Shown here in pieces: positions 57,067-64,000 of a stretch of DNA of 64,000 bases. Within the stretch, counting starts at the first letter, position 1; each line of letters begins with the position of its first letter. This DNA comes from Pseudomonas sp. LB-090624 (lineage in GTDB: Bacteria > Pseudomonadota > Gammaproteobacteria > Pseudomonadales > Pseudomonadaceae), in the NCBI RefSeq assembly GCF_003205205.1, contig NZ_QJRL01000005.1, positions 1 to 64,000 of the forward strand, written 5' to 3'. The notes under the pieces are model-generated. The model saw only the letters and a program-made list of their open reading frames with translations. It did not search any database and was not told the origin of the DNA. A program made the translations under genes and the position numbers.

Positions 57067-58143
57067 TTACTGGCCAAGCGAGATCAGTGCGTTTGCAGCA
57101 ATTTCCCGAGTCAGCGCCTCAGCCGGCATATGCCGCCCCAATCTCAGTGCCTGGCCCGACCACAAATTGCTGAAATCACTGTTACCCTGCGGATCGGTGA
57201 TCGCCCGCAATGGCATCAATGCCCCACCCGCCAACGGGAAACGTGGCGCCAGTGGGCTCATTGGCCCCAGCTCACGCATGATGCGGTTGTTGATGCCACG
57301 CGCCGGGCGGCCGGTGAACAGGTTGGTCAGCGCCGTGTCGCTGGCAGGCGCGCTGTCCAGCGCCCGGCGATGGGCTGGCGAAACCTTGGCCTCGGGGCAG
57401 AACAGGTACGCCGTACCAATCTGCACGGCAGAGGCGCCCAGGGCCAATGCGGCCACCAGGCCGCGGTGGTCGCCAATGCCACCTGCAGCAATCACGGGCA
57501 CGCTGACGGCATCGACCACCTGTGGCACCAAGGCGAAGGTGCCGATCTGGCTGGTGATGTCATCGCTAAGGAACATGCCGCGATGGCCACCGGCTTCATA
57601 ACCCATGGCAATGATCGCGTCGCAGCCGTTGCGTTCCAGCCAGACCGCTTCTTCAACGGTAGTGGCACTGGACAGTACCTTAGCGCCGCTGGCCTTGACC
57701 CGCTGCAGCAGTTCGGCTTGAGGCAGGCCGAAGTGGAAGCTCACCACCTGTGGGCGCAGCTCTTCGACCAACTGGCAGCTGTGCTCGTCGAATGGCGCAC
57801 GGTTGGAAACGGGTGTTGGCGCGGCGAAATCGGCACCCACTTCCTTGTAGTAAGGCTCAAGCGCCTGCTTCCAGCGCGCATCACGCTCGGCGTCCGGCGC
57901 TGGCGGCTGATGGCAGAAGAAGTTCAGGTTCAGCGGGCGCCCCGGGCAGCCTGCGCGGAACGCTGCGATCTCGGCGCGCACCTGCTCCCCGTTCAGCATG
58001 GCGCAGGGCAGGGCGCCCAGCCCACCGGCCAAGCCCACGGCAACGGCCATGGGCGAGCCGGTCGCGCCCGCCATGGGCGCCTGCAGAATGGGCAGTTCGA
58101 CGCCCAGCAGGTCGAGGATACGGCGGTCGGGCCAGTGGCTCAT
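57067..58143 (-). CDS. Nitronate monooxygenase family flavoprotein
   Basis: A 358-residue TIM-barrel FMN enzyme: PILQAPMAGATGSPMAVAV at the N-terminus, VISA-like middle, PVIAAGGIGDHRGLVAALALGASAVQIGTAYLF with the FMN-phosphate loop. Such enzymes oxidise alkyl nitronates. It is not clearly linked with the mod genes, which end about 100 bases away in divergent order of promoters but on the same strand. Confidence 0.85.
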   Translation of the reverse strand: MSHWPDRRILDLLGVELPILQAPMAGATGSPMAVAVGLAGGLGALPCAMLNGEQVRAEIAAFRAGCPGRPLNLNFFCHQPPAPDAERDARWKQALEPYYKEVGADFAAPTPVSNRAPFDEHSCQLVEELRPQVVSFHFGLPQAELLQRVKASGAKVLSSATTVEEAVWLERNGCDAIIAMGYEAGGHRGMFLSDDITSQIGTFALVPQVVDAVSVPVIAAGGIGDHRGLVAALALGASAVQIGTAYLFCPEAKVSPAHRRALDSAPASDTALTNLFTGRPARGINNRIMRELGPMSPLAPRFPLAGGALMPLRAITDPQGNSDFSNLWSGQALRLGRHMPAEALTREIAANALISLGQ

Positions 58144-58197
58144 GCGATACTCCTTGCGTGGGGCGAACGGTGCGGCGGCGGGCGCTTGTGGCGGCTG

Positions 58198-58368
58198 CTA
58201 CAGGGCCTTGCTGACCTGGATGTCGCTGATCTTGTCGGCGTCTTCGCCGTGAATCTTGCGCAGGGCCTCAAGCGCTTGCGCTTGGGAGGCATCGGGCATC
58301 AGTGCGAAATCCCAGCGGCGCTGGCCGTCGAGCTTGTATTTGATGACGTACTTGATGGTCTGGGTCAT
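58198..58368 (-). CDS. Small conserved-looking protein (56 residues)
   Basis: A 56-residue protein (MTQTIKYVIKYKLDGQRRW, later ALEALRKIHGEDADKISDIQ) with a small alpha/beta pattern. It starts seven bases after the DUF1883 gene stop, so it is in its operon. No family is recognised. Confidence 0.6.
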   Translation of the reverse strand: MTQTIKYVIKYKLDGQRRWDFALMPDASQAQALEALRKIHGEDADKISDIQVSKAL

Positions 58369-58375
58369 GGTGGTC

Positions 58376-58678
58376 TTATCTGAGTTTCGACGACGAACGA
58401 CGGATGACCTTGATCTTGTGGGTCAGGGTCGGCTTGCGGGTTACCGAGATCGGGCGCGTGGTTACGGTATCGATGGTGATGTTCCAGAAACCGGTGCTGG
58501 GCACGGTGATCTTCGCCGGGAACTTTTCGAAATGGCCGCCGTGGTAGGTATGACGGCCGCCGTTCTTGAAGCTGCGGAAATTGGCGTCGTTCATCAGGCG
58601 GATATTGCAGCGCTGGGAGCACTCGATGACGACGATGTCGTCCTCGTTGAGGTGCTCGCGCTGGTGTACGAATTTCAT
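58376..58678 (-). CDS. DUF1883 protein
   Basis: A 100-residue beta-rich protein of the DUF1883 type (MKFVHQREHLNEDDIVVIECSQRCNIRLMND, later FWNITIDTV). The structure is known in this family but the function is not. Conserved protein starts at 58678. It is the first gene of a two-gene unit. Confidence 0.75.
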   Translation of the reverse strand: MKFVHQREHLNEDDIVVIECSQRCNIRLMNDANFRSFKNGGRHTYHGGHFEKFPAKITVPSTGFWNITIDTVTTRPISVTRKPTLTHKIKVIRRSSSKLR

Positions 58679-58837
58679 GTGATGCTCCGCAAGGTCTGTA
58701 TCTGCAAACGCAAACGATACCACGATGTGCCGTTACACTGCCGCGCTGTTCGCCAGGCGTAGATAAATCTGCCAAAGCAGGGAGCAAAACCGCCTGGCGG
58801 TGGTCGAAGCGTATTCTTGATGGCAGAGGTGCTGCAA

Positions 58838-59197
58838 ATGAAGTGGATGGTGGCGGCGTTGTCGCTAACGCTGGGCGGCTGTGTAAGTGTTGCCGAACTG
58901 GAACAGTCGCATGAAACGATGGACGTGATCTCTGGCAAGAGCCCGCGCGCCTACGCCGATTGCATCAAGCAAAAGCTGGCCGATACCCGTGACCCGCTGG
59001 TCGAAGAGCAGCGTGGCGACGGCCTGCGACTGATCGTGCCGCAGAAAATCACCGCAGCTGCTGGCCCGGCCGCATTGGTGGACATCGACAAACGTGGTAG
59101 CGGCAGCAGCATCAAGCTGCACGAGCGGCTGAACAATTTCCCGCTGCGCCTGGGTGATGTGCGCACGGCGGCTACCCAGTGCATCTCCGGAAGTTGA
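58838..59197 (+). CDS. Small lipoprotein, unknown
   Basis: A 119-residue lipoprotein with lipobox LTLGGC near residue 15; the remainder is a small soluble domain with two cysteines (DCIKQK and TQCISG). AGAGGTG precedes ATG 58838. Confidence 0.65.
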   Translation: MKWMVAALSLTLGGCVSVAELEQSHETMDVISGKSPRAYADCIKQKLADTRDPLVEEQRGDGLRLIVPQKITAAAGPAALVDIDKRGSGSSIKLHERLNNFPLRLGDVRTAATQCISGS

Positions 59198-59226
59198 TCT
59201 GAGGCAACGGCCCCTTCTTTCTTTGC

Positions 59227-59253
59227 TTATATGTTTTAAGCCTAAACATATAA
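59227..59253. promoter_or_regulatory. Perfect AT-rich palindrome upstream of tsdBA
   Basis: TTATATGTTT and AAACATATAA are exact inverse arms with seven bases between. The site ends about 20 bases before the cytochrome gene start, a classical repressor position. It is not GC-rich, so a terminator is unlikely. The regulator is unknown; an ArsR-type sulfur sensor would fit. Confidence 0.6.
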
Positions 59254-59274
59254 CAAAAGAAAAGGAGCGTCGTG

Positions 59275-59925
59275 ATGGTACCGTTGAGATGCGCAGTGAT
59301 CGGCAGCCTGCTGATCCTGGCCTGGCCTGTGGCGCATGCCGCCGATGGCCAGAAAATCTTCACCCAGGGCGGGGCTAACCCCGCTGCCATGGCTTGCATT
59401 GGCTGCCATGGCCCGGACGGCAAGGGCATTGCCGCTGCCGGCTTCCCCCGCTTGGCCGGGCTTCCGGCAGGGTATCTCAGCAAGCAATTGCACGACTGGC
59501 GCAGTGGCACCCGCAAGCAGCCGGTGATGGAGCCGCTGGCCAAGGCCCTGAGCGAAGAGGAAATCACCGCCGTCAGTGCCTACCTGGCCAGCCTGCCCGC
59601 AGACCCCCCTGGCGATCTGCGCCGTCAGCAGATTGCTGATGACCCCACCACCCGCATGGCCCTTTACGGCGACTGGAGCCGGCACATTCCCGGCTGCGTG
59701 CAATGCCACGGCCCCGGCGGCGGCGGGGTGGGCGAGCATTTCCCACCGTTGACCGGCCAGCCCGCCAGTTATCTGGCGGCGCAGCTCGATGCCTGGCGCG
59801 ACGGCAGCCGCCGTAATGACCCCAACCAGTTGATGGTCGGCGTGGCCAAGGCCATGACCGAAGACGAAATCAAGGCCGTTGCCGAGTTCTTCGCCCGCCC
59901 CGTCAGCCAGGAGGTCAAGCCATGA
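59275..59925 (+). CDS. tsdB: Dihaem cytochrome c, TsdB-like electron acceptor
   Basis: A 216-residue periplasmic dihaem cytochrome c4-like protein: signal peptide (about 1-22, VAHA) and two haem motifs CIGCH and CVQCH in duplicated domains. In Pseudomonas stutzeri and others TsdB is encoded directly before TsdA and accepts its electrons. It overlaps the next gene by four bases. AGGAG lies before ATG 59275; GTG at 59272 is possible. Confidence 0.82.
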   Translation: MVPLRCAVIGSLLILAWPVAHAADGQKIFTQGGANPAAMACIGCHGPDGKGIAAAGFPRLAGLPAGYLSKQLHDWRSGTRKQPVMEPLAKALSEEEITAVSAYLASLPADPPGDLRRQQIADDPTTRMALYGDWSRHIPGCVQCHGPGGGGVGEHFPPLTGQPASYLAAQLDAWRDGSRRNDPNQLMVGVAKAMTEDEIKAVAEFFARPVSQEVKP

Positions 59926-60836
59926 GAGCGACGATTCCCGCCTTGTTACTGCTGGTTGTGAGTTGCCCCCAGGCCGCGCCCATCGCCATGGAAGACCAAT
60001 CGCAGCTGAGGGTGCCCGGCGTGCAGGCGCCGCCACGGTTCGTGCCACCCGCTGAGCGCGAGCTGCCTGACAATGCCTTTGGCAAGATGGTGCGCGAAGG
60101 GCATGCCCTTTTCGTCGACACCCGCCGGCTGATGCCCGAAGCCGTAGGCAATGGCATGAACTGCAGCAATTGCCACCTCGACCAGGGGCGCCTCGCGCAC
60201 TCTGCACCGCTTTGGGGTGCGTACCCGATGTACCCGGCGTACCGCAAGAAAAACGACAAGGTCAACACCTTTGCCGAGCGTATCCAGGGCTGCTTCCAGT
60301 TCAGCATGAACGGCAGGCCGCCAGCTGCCGACAGCCCGCAAATGACTGCGCTGGCGGTGTATTCATACTGGCTGTCGACCAAGGCGCCGACCGGTGTGGA
60401 AATTGCCGGGCGTGGCTACCCCGAGGTGGCGCAGCCCAAGGGCGGTCATGACTTCAAGCGCGGCCAGCAGGTTTACGCTGAGCAGTGTGCGATCTGCCAC
60501 GGCAACAACGGCGAAGGGCAGAAAGTGGCTGGCGAGTACGTGATGCCACCGCTGTGGGGCAAGGATTCCTACAACTGGGGCGCTGGCATGCACCGTATCA
60601 ACACCGCCGCTTCGTTCATCAAGTACAACATGCCGTTGGGCAAGCCGGGCAGCCTGAGCGACGAGCAGGCCTGGGATGTGGCGGCGTGGATCAACCGCCA
60701 TGAGCGCCCACAGGACCCGCGGCTGGTAGAAGGCTCCATCGAGAAGACGCGGGTGAAGTTTCATGCCAACGACGGGGTGAACCTGTATGGTCAAGAGGTC
60801 GATGGGGGGCTGATCGGGCAAGGGACTGGTCACTGA
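59922..60836 (+). CDS. tsdA: Thiosulfate dehydrogenase/tetrathionate reductase, TsdA-like
   Basis: A 304-residue dihaem periplasmic cytochrome. Haem motifs are CSNCH at 81-85 (followed by LDQGR) and CAICH at 189-193. The TsdA feature of a cysteine as haem-1 ligand is present: Cys124 in GCFQFSMNG. Met237 (YNMPLG) can ligate haem 2. TsdA joins two thiosulfate molecules to tetrathionate, or the reverse. The gene overlap with tsdB shows coupled translation. I infer thiosulfate oxidation as an auxiliary electron source. Confidence 0.85.
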   Translation: MRATIPALLLLVVSCPQAAPIAMEDQSQLRVPGVQAPPRFVPPAERELPDNAFGKMVREGHALFVDTRRLMPEAVGNGMNCSNCHLDQGRLAHSAPLWGAYPMYPAYRKKNDKVNTFAERIQGCFQFSMNGRPPAADSPQMTALAVYSYWLSTKAPTGVEIAGRGYPEVAQPKGGHDFKRGQQVYAEQCAICHGNNGEGQKVAGEYVMPPLWGKDSYNWGAGMHRINTAASFIKYNMPLGKPGSLSDEQAWDVAAWINRHERPQDPRLVEGSIEKTRVKFHANDGVNLYGQEVDGGLIGQGTGH

Positions 60837-60844
60837 TGCGTATC

Positions 60845-60888
60845 TGTGCCGGCCTCCGCCAGGGCTCACACGCCGCGGGGCCGGCACA
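60845..60888. terminator. Hairpin after tsdA
   Basis: TGTGCCGGCC and GGCCGGCACA form a ten-bp stem with a 24-base loop just after the tsdA stop. No clear T-run follows, so the terminator call is tentative. Confidence 0.5.
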
Positions 60889-61069
60889 GAGGCTTGTGCT
60901 GTCATCCACCGGTCATGTATGACAGCAATATTTACGATCCCCCGGAACTATCTACACTGGGTTATCTCTATCTTCCCATCGGTCGGCCACAGGTGAGGCA
61001 TTGTAAGGTGCGTGCCGCCTGATTAGACTGCGCCGAATTCCACAGGCCTAGCCTTTTGTAAGGACGTAT

Positions 61070-61909
61070 ATGATCAAGAAATGCTTGTTCCCGGCAGCCG
61101 GTTACGGCACTCGTTTCCTGCCTGCTACCAAAGCCATGCCCAAGGAAATGCTGCCGGTGGTCAACAAGCCACTGATCCAGTATGGCGTTGAAGAAGCATT
61201 GGATGCGGGTCTGAGCGAAATTTCCATCGTTACCGGGCGCGGCAAGCGCGCGCTCGAAGACCACTTCGACATCAGCTACGAGCTGGAAAACCAGATCAAG
61301 GGCACCGACAAGGAAAAATACCTGGTCGGTATCCGTCGCCTGCTCAACGAGTGCTCGTTCTCCTACACCCGTCAAACCGAAATGAAGGGCTTGGGCCACG
61401 CTATCCTCACGGGTCGCCCGCTGATCGGTGACGAGCCGTTTGCCGTGGTGCTGGCGGACGACTTGTGCGTCAATCCGGAAGGTGACGGCGTGCTGACCCA
61501 GATGGTCAAGCTGTACAACCAGTTCCGCTGCTCGATCATCGCCATTCAGGAAGTCGATCCGCAGGAAACCAACAAGTACGGCGTCATTGCCGGCGACATG
61601 ATCCGTGACGACATTTACCGTGTCACAAACATGGTAGAGAAGCCTGCGCCGGAAGATGCACCGTCGAACCTGGCGATCATCGGTCGTTACATCCTGACCC
61701 CGGACATTTTCGACATCATCAAGAACACTCCGCCAGGCAAGGGCGGCGAAATCCAGATCACCGATGCGCTGATGCAACAGGCGCAAAACGGCTGCGTAAT
61801 CGCCTACAAGTTCAAGGGCCAGCGGTTTGACTGCGGTGGTGCCGAAGGCTACATCGATGCGACCAACTTCTGCTTCGAGAACTACTACAAGACTGGCAAG
61901 GCTTACTGA
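61070..61909 (+). CDS. galU: UTP-glucose-1-phosphate uridylyltransferase
   Basis: A 279-residue nucleotidyltransferase forming UDP-glucose for exopolysaccharide, LPS and trehalose pathways. Motifs are FPAAGYGTRFLPATKAMPKEMLP at the N-terminus (nucleotide loop and catalytic lysine) and VEKP in the middle. AAGGACG lies upstream. It stands as a single gene. Confidence 0.95.
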   Translation: MIKKCLFPAAGYGTRFLPATKAMPKEMLPVVNKPLIQYGVEEALDAGLSEISIVTGRGKRALEDHFDISYELENQIKGTDKEKYLVGIRRLLNECSFSYTRQTEMKGLGHAILTGRPLIGDEPFAVVLADDLCVNPEGDGVLTQMVKLYNQFRCSIIAIQEVDPQETNKYGVIAGDMIRDDIYRVTNMVEKPAPEDAPSNLAIIGRYILTPDIFDIIKNTPPGKGGEIQITDALMQQAQNGCVIAYKFKGQRFDCGGAEGYIDATNFCFENYYKTGKAY

Positions 61910-61939
61910 GTAAGCCGCTACTCGTATCAGCGTTCATAA

Positions 61940-62060
61940 CTGGGGCCGCGTTGCGGCCCTTCGCGGGCATGCCCGCTCTACAGGTACGTGCAGGCCTTCT
62001 AGGTTGCGTAGTCCTGTGCGAGCGAGCGTGCCGGCGAAGGGTCGCAAAGCGGCCCCAGTG
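61940..62060. repeat. Pair of inverted REP elements
   Basis: GGGGCCGCGTTGCGGCCC and TTCGCGGGCATGCCCGCTCTACAGG, then an inverse copy (GCCGGCGAAGGGTCGCAAAGCGGCCCC), form a typical putida BIME-like pair between galU and gor. Confidence 0.75.
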
Positions 62061-62095
62061 CGTTATGCTGGGCGCCTGCCTAGGAGAGTGAATAC

Positions 62096-63451
62096 ATGGC
62101 CTACGATTTTGATCTGTTCGTGATTGGCGCCGGGTCCGGTGGGGTGCGCGCGGCGCGCTTTGCCGCCGGCTTCGGCGCAAAAGTGGCAGTGGCCGAAAGC
62201 CGCTACCTGGGCGGTACCTGCGTCAACGTCGGATGTGTACCGAAAAAACTGCTGGTGTACGGCGCGCATGTTGCCGACGAACTGGAGCAGGCTGCAGGTT
62301 TCGGTTGGACCTTGGAAGAAGGGCATTTCGACTGGGGCACCCTGATTGCCAACAAGAACCGCGAGATCGAGCGCCTCAATGGCATCTACCGCAACCTGCT
62401 GGTCAACAGCGGGGTGACCCTGCTGCAGGGCCATGCGCGCCTTACCGGCGACCATGAGGTAGAAGTGGACGGCCAACGCTACAGCGCCGGGCACATCCTC
62501 ATCGCTACCGGTGGCTGGCCGCAGGTGCCGGACATTCCGGGTAAGGAACTGGCCATCACCTCCAATGAAGCCTTCTACCTCAAGGACCTGCCTCGGCGTG
62601 TGCTGGTGGTGGGCGGTGGCTACATCGCCGTCGAGTTCGCCGGTATCTTCCAGGGGCTGGGTGCCGATACCACGCTGTTGTACCGCGGCGACCTGTTCCT
62701 GCGCGGCTTCGATGGTTCGGTGCGCACACACCTGAAGGAAGAACTGGAAAAGCGTGGCCTCGACTTGCAGTTCAATGCCGATATCCAGCGTATCGACCAG
62801 CTGGAGGACGGCAGCCTCAAGGCCACCCTCAAGGACGGCCGCGAGTTGGTCGCCGACTGCGTGTTCTACGCCACTGGGCGGCGCCCGATGCTGGACGGCC
62901 TGGGCCTGGAAAATACCGGTGTCGAGCTGGATGGACGCGGCTATATCCGGGTTGACGAGCAGTACCAGACCACTGCACCGTCGATCTTGGCCATTGGTGA
63001 TGTGATCGGCCGTGTGCAGCTCACCCCGGTGGCTTTGGCCGAAGGTATGGCCGTGGCGCGGCGTCTGTTCAAGCCGGAGCAGTATCGCCCGGTGGACTAC
63101 CAGAACATCCCGACCGCAGTGTTCAGCCAGCCGCCAATCGGTACCGTTGGCCTGACCGAGGAGCAGGCACTGGAGGCCGGGCACAAGGTGCAGGTGTTTG
63201 AAAGCCGCTTCCGCGCCATGAAGCTGACCCTGACCGACATTCAGGAAAAGACCCTGATGAAGCTGGTGGTCGATGCCGAGACTGACAAGGTGTTGGGCTG
63301 CCATATGGTCGGCCCTGACGCTGGTGAGATTATCCAGGGCCTGGGGATTGCCCTGAAGGCCGGTGCAACCAAGCAGCAGTTCGACGAAACCATCGGCGTG
63401 CACCCCACGGCGGCTGAAGAGTTCGTGACCATGCGCACAGCCACGCGCTGA
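62096..63451 (+). CDS. gor: Glutathione reductase
   Basis: A 451-residue flavoprotein that reduces oxidised glutathione with NADPH. FAD motif [11 protein letters not shown], redox disulfide [13 protein letters not shown] (Cys42/Cys47), NADPH motif [10 protein letters not shown] and the C-terminal HPTAAEE with the catalytic histidine. A GGAGAG ribosome site is upstream. It fits with the following peroxiredoxin gene as part of redox defence. Confidence 0.95.
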   Translation: MAYDFDLFVIGAGSGGVRAARFAAGFGAKVAVAESRYLGGTCVNVGCVPKKLLVYGAHVADELEQAAGFGWTLEEGHFDWGTLIANKNREIERLNGIYRNLLVNSGVTLLQGHARLTGDHEVEVDGQRYSAGHILIATGGWPQVPDIPGKELAITSNEAFYLKDLPRRVLVVGGGYIAVEFAGIFQGLGADTTLLYRGDLFLRGFDGSVRTHLKEELEKRGLDLQFNADIQRIDQLEDGSLKATLKDGRELVADCVFYATGRRPMLDGLGLENTGVELDGRGYIRVDEQYQTTAPSILAIGDVIGRVQLTPVALAEGMAVARRLFKPEQYRPVDYQNIPTAVFSQPPIGTVGLTEEQALEAGHKVQVFESRFRAMKLTLTDIQEKTLMKLVVDAETDKVLGCHMVGPDAGEIIQGLGIALKAGATKQQFDETIGVHPTAAEEFVTMRTATR

Positions 63452-63465
63452 CCGCGAATCAAGCG

Positions 63466-63505
63466 CGATCCCTGTGGGAGCGGGCTTGTCCCGCGAACAC
63501 GGGCG
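63466..63505. repeat. REP element after gor
   Basis: CCTGTGGGAGCGGGCTTGTCCCGCGAAC is a standard putida REP unit. The remaining part of the 280-base gap up to ahpC is AT-rich (63595-63660), probably with the ahpC promoter. Confidence 0.75.
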
Positions 63506-63734
63506 AAGCCCTTGCCATCCACCACGGCGTCGGTTTCCGGGGACTTGGGCTTGGCCCTCCTTGTTCCGCTACAGACTCCGCAATCCTTTGCTCAGCCCAT
63601 TCCCTTCTATTAATAAACAATGGTTATAGCCAAAACCAATCACAAGCATGAGCTTTGCCAATGAGCCTTCAGCGGGATGATTAGTTAGGATTCTATCCAT
63701 CAACTGATTCCAACCCCATGAAGGAGCGTCTCTC

Positions 63735-64000
63735 ATGCCAATCATCAACAGCCAGGTCAAACCGTTCAACGCCACCGCCTACCACAAAGGCGAGTTCGTG
63801 CAGGTCAGCGAAGCCGACCTGAAAGGCAAGTGGTCCGTCGTGTTCTTCTACCCGGCCGACTTCACCTTTGTCTGCCCGACCGAGCTGGGTGACCTTGCCG
63901 ACAACTACGCCGAATTCCAGAAACTGGGCGTGGAAATCTACGGTGTGTCCACCGACACTCACTTCACCCACAAAGCCTGGCACGACACTTCCGACACCAT
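63735..64000 (+). CDS. ahpC: Alkyl hydroperoxide reductase C, partial
   Basis: The first 88 codons of a 2-Cys peroxiredoxin, cut by the window end. The peroxidatic cysteine motif [11 protein letters not shown] is complete (Cys47). AhpC reduces hydrogen peroxide and organic peroxides, with AhpF as its usual partner. AAGGAG lies nine bases before the ATG. OxyR control is usual for the gene, but the upstream region has no clear four-part OxyR site. Confidence 0.95.
   Translation, partial: MPIINSQVKPFNATAYHKGEFVQVSEADLKGKWSVVFFYPADFTFVCPTELGDLADNYAEFQKLGVEIYGVSTDTHFTHKAWHDTSDT

Noticed and set aside
62063..63403. Open frame of 446 codons opposite gor
   Set aside because: The plus strand encodes an unmistakable glutathione reductase with all motifs.
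63600..63660. OxyR site upstream of ahpC
   Set aside because: ATAG and CTAT pieces are present but not at the regular spacing of four; the match is too weak to claim.

Overview
This 64-kb window is a stretch of chromosome from a Pseudomonas of the P. putida group. The evidence is high-GC coding with few gaps, putida-type REP sequences between genes, a complete nicotinate (nic) degradation cluster whose protein lengths and catalytic residues match the well-studied P. putida enzymes, and familiar neighbours such as pcaIJ, an RsmE-like CsrA protein, modABC, galU, gor and ahpC. Gene names come from recognising families by eye; no database search was possible.

Layout. 0-7 kb: end of an rRNA operon (5S), an SbmA/BacA-like ABC exporter, and an iron-uptake operon (catecholate-type TonB receptor, DUF3649, PepSY, DUF3325). 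7-10 kb: a Tat-exported PLP aminotransferase, an odd histidine phosphatase and a TauE/SafE exporter. 10-28.8 kb: a catabolic block with pcaIJ (preceded by a PcaR operator), a chemoreceptor, a cytosine-deaminase-like amidohydrolase, then nicS, nicBA, nicXR and nicCDEFTP. Nicotinate enters through NicP/NicT, is hydroxylated by NicAB, oxidised by NicC, ring-opened by NicX, and processed by NicD, NicF and NicE to maleate and fumarate. NicR (MarR) and NicS (TetR) are the two repressors; palindromes that could be their operators are described.

28.8-43 kb: small unknown genes, a LysR/TauE pair, a MASE1-like GGDEF cyclase, an SLC13/RCK permease, a group of small envelope proteins (glycine-zipper, His/Asp-rich lipoprotein, RcnB-like), a broken GGDEF gene, a methyltransferase, an SDR/APH-kinase/SCP2/histidine-phosphatase group and sohB. 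43.4-47.3 kb: tRNA-Cys followed by a sparse, lower-GC accessory stretch of small, mostly unknown genes. 47.3-58.7 kb: adhP, DoxX, tRNA-Leu, a three-gene signalling operon (PAS histidine kinase, KaiC-like double ATPase, response regulator), rsmE, topoisomerase IB, modCBA with a good ModE-type box, and a nitronate monooxygenase. 58.8-64 kb: a small lipoprotein, a TsdB/TsdA-like thiosulfate dehydrogenase pair behind a perfect AT-rich palindrome, galU, gor, and the start of ahpC, which runs off the window.

The points most worth following are the KaiC-like signalling operon beside rsmE, the exported transaminase that resembles pyoverdine-tailoring PtaA, the tsdBA palindrome, the Aer-like chemoreceptor between pcaIJ and nic, and the APH/SDR/SCP2 lipid-type cluster. 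I found no CRISPR array, intact insertion sequence or prophage.
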